A DNA stretch of 44,734 bases. Origin: a virus. The stretch lies in IMG/VR virus record IMGVR_UViG_3300045003_000131, positions 1-44,734 of that record. The stretch is one strand, 5' to 3'. Below are positions 1-7,646 of the stretch, in pieces; positions within the stretch are counted from its first letter, which is position 1, and each line of letters opens with the position of its first letter. The notes under the pieces are model-generated. The model worked only from the letters and a program-made list of their open reading frames with translations, did no database searches and was not told where the DNA came from. Made by a program: the position numbers and the translations under genes.

Positions 1-391
1 CGCCGCCCTCAATCTCCCGACCACCTTCCGCCAGTTCGTCTCGCGCGGCACGATCCGGGTCGAGCCGGACCTGACGAGCGCGGGCGCGGTGGATACGCGC
101 GGCAAATGGCAGAAGATTCTCGATGAGGTCGAGGACATGATCCTCGCCACCGCCGGCGACACCCAGCAGGAGATCAGCATGGGCCGAGGCACGATCGCGG
201 GCCAGACGATCAAGGGCTGGACGCGGGAAGACCTCATCAAATTCCGCGACTATGCGGCCGAACAAGCCGGCAACGAGGCCCGCATCCAGGCGGTTAAGGG
301 CGGCGCCCCGAACCCGCGCGTGAAATGGGGCGTGATGGGCAACGGCCGTGGCTTCGGCATCGGCTTCGCTGACGTTCTTCCTCCCTCCTGA
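1..391 (+). CDS. Head-to-tail connector-like protein, 3' part (gene continues from the right edge)
   Basis: An open frame runs from base 2 with no start codon and ends at 391, 3 nt before the portal start. The visible part (about 129 codons) has a basic strand segment ending IRVEPDL, then a helical part (KWQKILDEVEDMIL ... TREDLIKFRDYAAE). This is the usual C-terminal half of the small protein encoded between terminase and portal in lambda-type phages, with a beta N-half and a gpW-like helical C-half. The beta half lies at 44412-44734 at the other edge, in the same frame. Joined, they give about 237 aa (234 if the shared 9 bases are one copy). The family assignment rests on position and architecture, so the function (head completion or connector) is inferred. 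Confidence 0.85.
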   Translation, partial: AALNLPTTFRQFVSRGTIRVEPDLTSAGAVDTRGKWQKILDEVEDMILATAGDTQQEISMGRGTIAGQTIKGWTREDLIKFRDYAAEQAGNEARIQAVKGGAPNPRVKWGVMGNGRGFGIGFADVLPPS

Positions 392-393
392 CC

Positions 394-2043
394 ATGCCCA
401 ACTTCTTCAACCGTGCCCTGCTCGGGCTGACCAATTCCCTCGTCACGCGGCCCGATGTCTCGGTGGCCCGCGCCTACGGCTTCGCCAACACGGAAGCGGC
501 AAGGAAGGACTTCTTCGAGAAACCGCTGGAGCGATCGTTCGGCTTCGAGGGCGCGTGGTACGACCGGACCAACTCGAACTGGATCGCGTGGCGCTCGTCG
601 CTCGACGCGATCCTGCGCACCTCGATCTGGATTCTGGTCGGCCGCTGCCGCGACCTCCAGCGCACGAATTCTATCGTGCAGCGGGCGCTCAACCTCTGGA
701 AGAACAACGTGGTCGGGCCGCACGGCCTGCGGCTGCGGGTCAACCTGCGCAAGCCGGACGGCTCGCCGGAGACGGACCTGAACCGGACGATCAATGACCA
801 GTGGAGCTACTTCTGCTGCGCGGAGAACCTGACGCCGGCGGGCGACATGGACATGGTGGAATTCCAGAAGCACCTCGTCACCCTCGCGGCGATCGATGGC
901 ACGTGCCTCGTGCGCATCTTCCGCGATCCGAAGCTGCCGTTCGGCATCGCTTTTCGCATCCTGGAGCTGGACCTGCTCGACCTGACCAAATTCGAGAACC
1001 GCACCGAGTCGGACGTGGAGATCAAGTTCGGTATCGAGAAGAAGCGCGACAGCGGGAAGATCGTGGCCTACTGGCTGTACCTGACTAACCCGAACGACCT
1101 GTCGCTCGCCTCGAATTTCAAGGCCGGCAAATCGTTCCGCGTCCCGGCCGACGAGATCGTGCTGGTGATGAAGCCGGAGCGTCCGATGCAGACGATCGGC
1201 GTGCCGTGGTTCGTGCGGGCGATGACCAACCTCCACATCCTGCAGGCGTACACGAAGGCCACGCTCATCAAGGCGCAGATGACCGCGAGCTACTTCATCT
1301 TCATCCTGAACGATCTCGCGGTCACGGAGGGCGACATGGGCCTGAACGGCGACCCGAACGGCTTCCAGCAGCTCCCGGTGGACAACGGCATCGCCCTCGA
1401 ACTCAAGCGCGGGCAGAAGGTCGAGAACGTGGCGCCGCCGGCGCAGGCGGGCGACATGGAGGCGCTATTCAAGTGGACGCTGCGCTTCATCGCCGGCGAC
1501 CTCAATCTCGCCTACCACGCGCTGTCGGGCGATCTCTCGCAGTCGAACTACTCGGCGACGCGGATCGACGAACTGGAAGCGCGCTGCGGCTACATCTGCG
1601 AGCAGGTCTGGCTGGGCGGCCCGCGCGCGATGCGCCCCCTCTTGCGGGAATGGCTCAAGGTCCAGCTCCTCCGGCAGAAGGAGATCAAGGCCCCGGACTC
1701 GGACCTGCAGCGGATCATGTATGCCGCGCAATGGGTCGGGAAGCGGTGGGACTGGATCGACCCGAAGAACGAGGCTGCGGCCGAACTGCAGCTCATCAAC
1801 GCGGCGCTCAAGAGCCGCACGCAGTACCTCCAGGAACGGGGCCACAACCTCGAAGACCATATTTCGGAGCTGGAGTACGAGCAGGTGCAGATGAAGGACT
1901 CCGAGATCGTGATCCAGACCTCCAGCGGCCAGCAGCTCGAATTCGGCCAGACCGATCCGCAGCAGCAGCCCGCCGGCACCGCCAAGGGAGGCAAGCCCTC
2001 GGGCGATGGCGGCTCGGACGAGGGCGAGGGCCAAGGCGAATAA
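394..2043 (+). CDS. Portal protein, lambda gpB type
   Basis: 549 aa, the usual size for lambda-family portals (Phage_portal_2). The portal forms the dodecameric DNA entry ring at one capsid vertex and docks the terminase. The N-half carries the family pattern NSIVQRALNLWKNNVVGPHGLRL around residues 92-114. The clearest signature is GDLSQSNYSATR near residue 380, the counterpart of the lambda-type D-S-Y-S-S-A-R segment. The acidic Gly-rich tail (residues 510-549) is low-complexity. The gene sits between the connector and the protease/capsid gene, the standard order. Its start is preceded by a pyrimidine run (cttcctccctcctgacc), not a Shine-Dalgarno sequence. Confidence 0.95.
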   Translation: MPNFFNRALLGLTNSLVTRPDVSVARAYGFANTEAARKDFFEKPLERSFGFEGAWYDRTNSNWIAWRSSLDAILRTSIWILVGRCRDLQRTNSIVQRALNLWKNNVVGPHGLRLRVNLRKPDGSPETDLNRTINDQWSYFCCAENLTPAGDMDMVEFQKHLVTLAAIDGTCLVRIFRDPKLPFGIAFRILELDLLDLTKFENRTESDVEIKFGIEKKRDSGKIVAYWLYLTNPNDLSLASNFKAGKSFRVPADEIVLVMKPERPMQTIGVPWFVRAMTNLHILQAYTKATLIKAQMTASYFIFILNDLAVTEGDMGLNGDPNGFQQLPVDNGIALELKRGQKVENVAPPAQAGDMEALFKWTLRFIAGDLNLAYHALSGDLSQSNYSATRIDELEARCGYICEQVWLGGPRAMRPLLREWLKVQLLRQKEIKAPDSDLQRIMYAAQWVGKRWDWIDPKNEAAAELQLINAALKSRTQYLQERGHNLEDHISELEYEQVQMKDSEIVIQTSSGQQLEFGQTDPQQQPAGTAKGGKPSGDGGSDEGEGQGE

Positions 2044-2064
2044 CTGACACCCTCCGAAACTCGT

Positions 2065-4188
2065 ATGCCCGCCGCACTGCTCGAAATCGACATCTCCAAG
2101 CCGGAAGGTCTCAGGGACGTTCGCCACCGGCTGCACGACCTAGACGCGGCCGAGGCGCTGCGTGTCGTTGACCGCAACCATCGCGACGCTGGCCTGAACG
2201 GCTTCCGCCGGGCCATGGCCGGGGTCCGCATCCTCGACGCGGAGAAGCGCACGGTCGAACTCTCCTTCTCCTCCGAGCAGCCGGTGCAGCGGTGGTTCGG
2301 CACGGAAATCCTGTCCCACGCCGAAGGCGCTGTGGATATGGACTGGATCAACTCCGGCAACGCGCCGCTCCTGTGGATGCACGACGGCCGCACTCAGATC
2401 GGCGTCGTCGAGAGCGCGGCCCATGACGTGAAGGGCAAGCGCACGACGGCCGTGGTCCGCCTCGCCAACGATGACGAGGGCACGAAGTTCCTCAACCGGG
2501 TCAAGGACGGCATCATCAAGAACGTGTCGGTTGGATACAGCATCTCGGCGTGGTCGCGCACGACCACCGAGACCGACGACCCCGACGAGGACAGCAACGA
2601 CATCTACACCGCGACGCGCTGGCGCCCGCACGAAATTTCCCTGGTCAGCACCCCGGCCGACGAAACTGTCGGCGTCGGCCGGAGCGGCAACACGCTGGTT
2701 CGTTGCCCTGACACAAAAACACTTCCGACGAACCTCAGCCCAGCCTCCTCTCCTACCATGTCCACCGCTCCCGCCACCACCGAAGCCGACGCCGCTCGCG
2801 CCGCGAATGAAGCCCTGCAGGCCGCCATCGCCAACGAGCGCGCTCGGACCTCCGCGCTTCACGACCTGCGCCGCCGGTACGACCCGGATGGGACGCTGGT
2901 CAAGGACGATGAATTCCGCGCGTTCATCGACAACAAGGACGGCAAGCAAGACGAGCTGGCCTTCCGCCGCTACCTCGAAGGTAAGAACGCCACCCCGACG
3001 CGGATGGCTCCCTCGGGCGTGGTGGTCACGCGGAACGAGGGCGACAACGACCCGACCCCGCTGCTCCACGCGCTGCGCGGCCTCGTCTTCGGCAACATGC
3101 CGAAGCGTTTCACCGAGCAGAGCAACGCGCTCATCAGCGCCTCGCCGAAGGCTTTCCAGCCGGCGGCCGAGAACGAGCGTCGGCTGGTGATCGACTCGGC
3201 GAGCGTGCGGGCCAACGGCCACCGCTTCCCCGGCCTCGACAGCGGCGTCCGCGCGCAGAACGCGCAGCAGCTCGCCGCCGGCGGCGCCCTGATCGGCGTC
3301 ACGTTCGCGCCGGAGATCATCCCCTATCTGCGCCCGCAGCCGGTCTTGGAACAGGCCGGCGCCCGGATCATGTCCGGGATCAGCGGCGGACCCGGCAACA
3401 TCCGCTTCCCGAAGCAGGCCGGCGACATCTACGCCTCCTGGGCCGCCGCCGGCGTGGCCTCGGTCGCCAACCAGCTCCCGCTGGGCGTCCTGGACCTCAC
3501 GCCGAAGCGGCTCGTGGCCCAGGTGCAGATCGACCGCCAGCTTCTCCTCCAGGAGAGCTTCGACATCGAGGCTTATGTCCGCAACTCGATCAACCTGCAG
3601 TTCGCCCTAGCCTACGACCTCGCGGGCCTGATCGGCAACGGCAACGGGATGCCGCTCGGCATCCTGAACACGCCCAACATCCAGAAGGGCGCCGTCACCT
3701 TCCACGGCACGAACGGCTCGCCGCGCTACTCGGACTTCGTGAGCTTCCGCACGAAGGTCTTGAAGGCGAACGCCGGCGGCCTCGGCAAGCGCGCCTTCAT
3801 CAGCTCGCCCGACTCGGTGCAGAATTGGGCGACGGTCCCGCTCGCCCCGGACGGCGCGACCACGATCACGAACGGCCTGTTCGTGCTCGACCAGGACAAC
3901 CGGGTGCGCCGGGAAGACTGCCACGAGACCACCTACCTGAATACGCTGCCCACGGCGTACCAGAACGCCGGCTACACCCTGCCGGTCCCGGACGTGGTGC
4001 TCTACGGGCCGTTCGGCCAGTACATCTTCATCGAGTGGGCCGGGGTGGAGTGGATTTACGATCCCTACACCCAGGCGTCGGCCGACCTGATCGTGCTGAC
4101 CGCCCGCCTCTACGTGGACGGCGGCTGCCTGCAGCCCACCGCCTTCGTCACCTCCTCGAACGCCGGCAGCGTCACCTACGCCCCGTAA
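2065..4188 (+). CDS. Prohead protease fused in frame to HK97-type major capsid protein
   Basis: 707 aa. Residues about 45-205 form an S78-like prohead protease: His106 in LLWMHD, Ser155 in NVSVGYS, and the family motif HEISLVSTPAD at 189-199. Residues from about 232 are an HK97-fold capsid protein with an N-terminal helical scaffold-like stretch (232-310), a shell domain starting near RRLVIDS, and the motif GNGMPLGILNTP typical of these shells. The protease normally cuts the scaffold/delta region during maturation, and here it would cut its own polyprotein. An in-frame ATG at 2758 (codon 232), behind a leader like those of neighbouring genes, probably makes the capsid protein alone (about 476 aa). 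The fusion would then be the minor product. Confidence 0.92.
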   Translation: MPAALLEIDISKPEGLRDVRHRLHDLDAAEALRVVDRNHRDAGLNGFRRAMAGVRILDAEKRTVELSFSSEQPVQRWFGTEILSHAEGAVDMDWINSGNAPLLWMHDGRTQIGVVESAAHDVKGKRTTAVVRLANDDEGTKFLNRVKDGIIKNVSVGYSISAWSRTTTETDDPDEDSNDIYTATRWRPHEISLVSTPADETVGVGRSGNTLVRCPDTKTLPTNLSPASSPTMSTAPATTEADAARAANEALQAAIANERARTSALHDLRRRYDPDGTLVKDDEFRAFIDNKDGKQDELAFRRYLEGKNATPTRMAPSGVVVTRNEGDNDPTPLLHALRGLVFGNMPKRFTEQSNALISASPKAFQPAAENERRLVIDSASVRANGHRFPGLDSGVRAQNAQQLAAGGALIGVTFAPEIIPYLRPQPVLEQAGARIMSGISGGPGNIRFPKQAGDIYASWAAAGVASVANQLPLGVLDLTPKRLVAQVQIDRQLLLQESFDIEAYVRNSINLQFALAYDLAGLIGNGNGMPLGILNTPNIQKGAVTFHGTNGSPRYSDFVSFRTKVLKANAGGLGKRAFISSPDSVQNWATVPLAPDGATTITNGLFVLDQDNRVRREDCHETTYLNTLPTAYQNAGYTLPVPDVVLYGPFGQYIFIEWAGVEWIYDPYTQASADLIVLTARLYVDGGCLQPTAFVTSSNAGSVTYAP
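2744..2760 (+). promoter_or_regulatory. Internal translation start for the capsid protein
   Basis: The sequence cctcctctcctacc-ATG lies in frame at codon 232 of the protease/capsid gene. It is nearly identical to the leader of the next gene (ctcctcctacc-ATG before 4235). The residues upstream of it (about 205-231) look like an unstructured linker, and those after it begin a typical capsid scaffold helix. This suggests a nested start producing free capsid protein in excess over the protease fusion. Inferred; no expression evidence. Confidence 0.6.
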
Positions 4189-4234
4189 GCGAAGGCCGCG
4201 CCACTCAACCGTCCACCCTCAAGCTCCTCCTACC

Positions 4235-4651
4235 ATGCTCGATCTGAACGCTGAAATCACCGCCCTGCAGCTCCTCCCGCAGCAGGCGATCACCGGCACG
4301 GTGACGGGCACGGGCGTCGCGGTCTCGACTCTCAACACCGGCGATCTCGACTTCGCCGAGTTGATGATTACCGGGATCACCGGCGCCGGCTCGATCGTCG
4401 TGCAGCTCCAGGGGTCCTCGACCCTGAACGGGACGTACACGAATCTCGCCACGTCCGCCGCGATGCCCTCCACGGCCTTCGCTCCGGTCACGGCGAACAT
4501 GACCACGCCCGTCCGCCTGCCGGTCGATCCCCGCGCCCTGCCGCCCTTCGTCCGGGCTGTCGCCACCGTCACCGGCATCACCGCCGCTACGATCGAGTGC
4601 CAGCTTTTCGGCCGCTCGCTGCAGACGGGCTTCCCGAGCACGTCGGGCTGA
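4235..4651 (+). CDS. Probable head decoration or cement protein
   Basis: 138 aa, rich in Thr, Ala, Gly and Val with alternating beta pattern. A segment VQLQGSSTLNGTYTNL resembles the beta hairpins of small phage surface proteins. There is no catalytic motif, signal peptide or membrane segment. It is the first gene after the capsid protein and the last before a strong terminator, the usual place for a highly expressed decoration protein. The leader is ctcctcctacc-ATG with no Shine-Dalgarno. The role is inferred from position and composition; a minor head protein is the main alternative. Confidence 0.75.
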   Translation: MLDLNAEITALQLLPQQAITGTVTGTGVAVSTLNTGDLDFAELMITGITGAGSIVVQLQGSSTLNGTYTNLATSAAMPSTAFAPVTANMTTPVRLPVDPRALPPFVRAVATVTGITAATIECQLFGRSLQTGFPSTSG

Positions 4652-4677
4652 CCGGCGCGCCAGCAATTACGCCCAAT

Positions 4678-4715
4678 GCGGCCGGGTCCGATCAACGGCC
4701 CGGCCGCTTTTCTTT
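4678..4715 (+). terminator. Rho-independent terminator after the head genes
   Basis: A perfect 9-bp GC stem (gcggccggg 4678-4686 with cccggccgc 4699-4707) is extended by ccg/cgg (4688-4690 with 4696-4698) around loop atcaa. It is followed at once by ttttcttt. The U-tract directly abuts the ATG of the next gene at 4716, so termination and start of the next gene share the same bases. It would cut transcript supply from the abundant capsid and decoration genes to the tail genes. Confidence 0.88.
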
Positions 4716-5060
4716 ATGGCCAACTCGATCTACAGCCAGCTCTCGCGGGCGCTGACCCAGGCGGCCGGCTACGGCCAGCGTTCGATCCTGTACCGGGGCG
4801 CGGTGATCCAGTGCGCCGTCCTCCTGGGCAACACGGAGACCAAGCTGGAGCCGGGCGGCCTCCAGGGGATCGAGACCGTCCACTGCAAGATTCCGCGCAG
4901 CCTCGTGCCGATCGGCAACGATGGCGAGCCGCACACGAACGAGCGCGTGGTCTTCCCGGCCGTGGCCGCGAACGGCCTCGTGCCGGCCGAGTACAAGATC
5001 GAGGAGGTCGTGGCCGAGGAGCACGCCTACAACTTCACGCTCGTCGATCCGGCCAAATGA
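4716..5060 (+). CDS. Small virion protein, probable head-tail joining protein
   Basis: 114 aa and mostly beta by pattern. I do not recognise a named family. It lies between the decoration-like protein and the tail-completion gene, where lambda-type phages encode the FII-like head-tail attachment protein, and its size (lambda FII is 117 aa) agrees. Its start codon follows the terminator U-tract (cttttctttATG), so expression depends on readthrough or on a start that tolerates a U-rich leader. The function is inferred from order and size only. Confidence 0.8.
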   Translation: MANSIYSQLSRALTQAAGYGQRSILYRGAVIQCAVLLGNTETKLEPGGLQGIETVHCKIPRSLVPIGNDGEPHTNERVVFPAVAANGLVPAEYKIEEVVAEEHAYNFTLVDPAK

Positions 5061-5221
5061 TTTCCCAGCATGTCCAGCGTCTAGGTGGGTGCGCCACCGC
5101 GCGTCGCCGGGGGGAACTGAAACCCCGTAACCAGTCGGGTGCTAAGGCAATCCCCCGCGATTGGATGCACAGCCATATCTGTCTCGCGGGCCTCTCGGGC
5201 GGTTGAGCCGCCACGCCGGAC
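5061..5221 (+). promoter_or_regulatory. Possibly structured 161-nt leader between two tail genes
   Basis: There is no plausible gene here, although neighbouring spacers are mostly under 50 nt. Visible helices: ggtgg/ccacc (5084-5088 with 5094-5098), ggggga/tccccc (5110-5115 with 5151-5156), cccgcga/tcgcggg (5154-5160 with 5184-5190, 7 bp perfect) enclosing acag/ctgt (5169-5172 with 5179-5182), and ggcgg/ccgcc (5198-5202 with 5208-5212) ending 9 nt before the ATG at 5222. The second and third helices share 5154-5156 and cannot form together, as in RNA switches. No known riboswitch core is recognisable. GC-rich DNA gives chance helices, so this is a candidate only. Confidence 0.35.
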
Positions 5222-5989
5222 ATGCCTGGAATTCGCTCCAGCTTCGAGGTCAACATCGACGGCCTCACGTCGAAGATGGCCGAGTACGCTCGCCTGTCGC
5301 AGAGCGCGAAGCCGAAGGGCGAGATCATCCGCAACCAGCTCGCGCTGATGCTGCGGGCCGTGATCGACCTCACGCCCTTCGATACGCTGGCCCAGGGCCG
5401 CACCGTGGTCCACCGGGACCTCCTGCGAGCGGTCAAGCCGTATGGCGGCGAGGACGGTAGCTTCTCCAAGGTGACAGCGAAGGGCCTGCGGGAACGGCTG
5501 GCCTCCTACCTTCGGTCCCGCGCCTACGACAAGATCAAGGACGTGTTCGACCACCTGAACAAGAAAGGCGGATACTATTCTGGCTGGCAGTTCGTCGATT
5601 TCTCTCCGGCACTGCACCATCAGGTCCAGAGCCGGCGCGGCCGGGTGGACACGGATCACCGGGTACTCACCCCGCAGGTGCAGGAGTGGAAAAACTACCT
5701 CGCGCAGCTCCAGCAGAACGTTGGCCGGGCGCGCGGCGGGTGGACCAAATCGGCGCAGGCGGTCGGCCTGTCGCTGCCGCAATGGGTGACGCGGCACGGC
5801 GCCGGCGGCGCGGTCCAGGCGATCGTCCAGCCCGGCCTGATCCAGTTCACCTTCACCAACCGATCGGTCTTCATCCCGGACTACCGGACCAAGGTCGAAC
5901 TGGCCCTGGCCGGGCGCGAGAAGGCCATGGCCGCCGACCTGCGCCGCATGTACGCTGGGTTCACGACGCACGCCGGCTTCGGCCGCTGA
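5222..5989 (+). CDS. Tail completion / minor tail protein (HK97 gp10-like position)
   Basis: 255 aa, longer than the usual 130-200 aa of gp10/gpZ-like neck proteins. The sequence is basic and helical. The C-half has the order typical of these proteins: a helix with GRARGGWTKSAQAVG (about residues 169-183), then a beta segment (QPGLIQFTFTNRSVFIPDY), then a helix. It sits directly upstream of the tail-terminator-like gene. A neck or tail-completion role is inferred from order and this pattern. Translation starts 9 nt after a hairpin at the end of the long leader. Confidence 0.75.
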   Translation: MPGIRSSFEVNIDGLTSKMAEYARLSQSAKPKGEIIRNQLALMLRAVIDLTPFDTLAQGRTVVHRDLLRAVKPYGGEDGSFSKVTAKGLRERLASYLRSRAYDKIKDVFDHLNKKGGYYSGWQFVDFSPALHHQVQSRRGRVDTDHRVLTPQVQEWKNYLAQLQQNVGRARGGWTKSAQAVGLSLPQWVTRHGAGGAVQAIVQPGLIQFTFTNRSVFIPDYRTKVELALAGREKAMAADLRRMYAGFTTHAGFGR

Positions 5990-6004
5990 CAGGAGCGCAG
6001 TACC

Positions 6005-6514
6005 ATGGGCCAACGCACCGGAGCTTGCATCGTACTGGAGAAGGCTTTCGCCGTCGCCTTCGAGACCTACTTCGTGGGCGACCCGGACTTCGTGAAGCCG
6101 CAATTCCTGCAGCAGCAGACGGCCTCGATCTTCGTCGCGGCGCAATCGGTGGCGCGGCTCTTCAAGCCCCAGGTCTGCTTCCTCTGCCTCGATGCGGAGG
6201 AGCAGGTGGCGCAGAGCGCGGCCTACATCGGCCAGCTCCATATTGTGATCGACACCCCGCTCACGGAGCGGCCGGACGATTACAAGGCGCTGGAGACCCT
6301 GCACGGCCAGCGGGTCGCGAAGGTGATGAACCTCCTCAGCAACCTCGCCGTGCTGCAGCAGGTCATCAACCCGCCGGCGACTGGCACGGACCAGCGCGCC
6401 GTGACCGACTTCCTGCTCTACGGCCTCGGGACCTTCAAGGAGTCGAATAAGAACGAGGCCAATAATCTCTGCTCGCTGATCGTCTGCGAGGAGGTCGCCT
6501 TCACGCCGGTCTGA
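6005..6514 (+). CDS. Probable tail terminator-like protein
   Basis: 169 aa. A real Shine-Dalgarno (aggag in tgacaggagcgcagtacc) precedes the ATG, unlike many neighbours. The start LEKAFAVAFETYF followed by alternating strands and helices is the pattern seen in small tail-end proteins (gpU-like), and the gene lies between a tail completion protein and a small tail protein. No catalytic or metal motif. The assignment is positional; the gene itself is secure. Confidence 0.7.
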   Translation: MGQRTGACIVLEKAFAVAFETYFVGDPDFVKPQFLQQQTASIFVAAQSVARLFKPQVCFLCLDAEEQVAQSAAYIGQLHIVIDTPLTERPDDYKALETLHGQRVAKVMNLLSNLAVLQQVINPPATGTDQRAVTDFLLYGLGTFKESNKNEANNLCSLIVCEEVAFTPV

Positions 6515-6561
6515 CGCCGGCTCCTGACATGCCCTCAACCCTGAACCCGAGGTAAACTACC

Positions 6562-6921
6562 ATGGCAGCCACCATCCAAAGCAAAGCCTCTGTCACCGTC
6601 CTCTTCGGAGTCGATGCGAATGTCGTCGCCCTCACCGGCTACATCTACAGCGACGCCGACTACGACTACACCTCGGACAAGGCCACCTGCGAAGACGACC
6701 AGGGTTCCCTCGTGGCAGCCGCGTACTTCAACCAGATGATCGACATCAAGTTCACCTCCCTAGTCCTCCAGGCGTGGACGCCGCCGGCGATCGGCTCGAC
6801 GGTGACGATCAACGCGCTGAAATACATCGTGGAGAAGGTCGTGAAGAAGACGACGAACAAGCGGTTCCAGATCGTCACGATCGACCTCAAGCGGTACAGC
6901 GACAATCTCGTGCCGAACTGA
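6562..6921 (+). CDS. Small tail protein, unknown family
   Basis: 119 aa, beta-rich, with an acidic aromatic patch (YIYSDADYDYTSDK, about residues 26-39) and a positively charged C-terminus. It starts 9 nt after a gaggt Shine-Dalgarno-like sequence. Position before the chaperone-like and tape-measure-like genes fits a major tail tube subunit or a head-tail adaptor. I cannot separate these from sequence alone. Confidence 0.65.
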   Translation: MAATIQSKASVTVLFGVDANVVALTGYIYSDADYDYTSDKATCEDDQGSLVAAAYFNQMIDIKFTSLVLQAWTPPAIGSTVTINALKYIVEKVVKKTTNKRFQIVTIDLKRYSDNLVPN

Positions 6922-6935
6922 CCGGGGAGCGGGCC

Positions 6936-7646
6936 ATGCTCCCCCCGGAATTTCACGAAGCCTGGGTCCACGCGAAGCGCGGGCACAAGATTCTCGGCCG
7001 CCGGCTGCATCCCTTCTGCGCCCTCGACATCGTGGCGCTGGAGGCGGTCGCATCGCCGGTCCTGCACGAAGGCGCGCCGTCCTCGGCGGCCGATCTCCTG
7101 CTCGCGATCAAGATTCTCTCGCACGACCATCCGCGCTCCTGCTCGATCGAGGGCCTGGAGATGACGTGGCGCGACCGGCTGTGGATTTGGTGGCTGCGGC
7201 TCACCGGCCGCCTCAACGTCGAGGAGGTCGCCGCCCGACTCAAGGCGTACCTGGATGACTACTACGCCGTCCCGGACATGATGCGCGAGCAGGTGGATGA
7301 GCCGGGACTGCCCTACGGAACCCCGTGGGTCCTGTCGGTCGTGATGGGCGTCGTGAAGAACCTGAACGTCCCGCTCTACGACGCCTGGACGATGGACGCG
7401 GGCAAGCTCCTCTGGTACGCTGGCGCCCTGGAGGAAGCGACGGATAGCAAGGCCCGGATCGTTGGCAAGGAGCTGCGCGAACAGATGGAGCTGGCGGAAA
7501 AGAACGGCTGCCAGACCTTTAAGGTCGAGCCGGGCGAGACGGCCGCCGACCTCGCGCGCCGCATCGGCGTCTCCGAGGAGGACGCCGCCTTCCTGATGGA
7601 TCAGGCGCGCAGCACCACCTCGCACCCGGAGCACGCCCATGGCTGA
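6936..7646 (+). CDS. Tail assembly chaperone-like or tail protein upstream of tape measure
   Basis: 236 aa from the ATG at 6936. I chose this start because it follows the previous stop by 14 nt and has a gggag-type ribosome site 6-10 nt upstream. Helical, with Trp-rich EMTWRDRLWIWWLRLTGRL near residues 74-92 and a charged C-terminal third. It overlaps the tape-measure-like gene by 8 nt. The slot is normally held by tail assembly chaperones, but I see no obvious frameshift site and no homology, so the role is inferred from position. Confidence 0.65.
   Translation: MLPPEFHEAWVHAKRGHKILGRRLHPFCALDIVALEAVASPVLHEGAPSSAADLLLAIKILSHDHPRSCSIEGLEMTWRDRLWIWWLRLTGRLNVEEVAARLKAYLDDYYAVPDMMREQVDEPGLPYGTPWVLSVVMGVVKNLNVPLYDAWTMDAGKLLWYAGALEEATDSKARIVGKELREQMELAEKNGCQTFKVEPGETAADLARRIGVSEEDAAFLMDQARSTTSHPEHAHG

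Noticed and set aside
5100-5160. HDV-like self-cleaving ribozyme (gctaagg segment) or cobalamin riboswitch (cccccgc segment)
   Set aside because: The gctaagg lacks the nested P1/P2 pairing of HDV-like ribozymes, and the B12-box order and end motif are absent.
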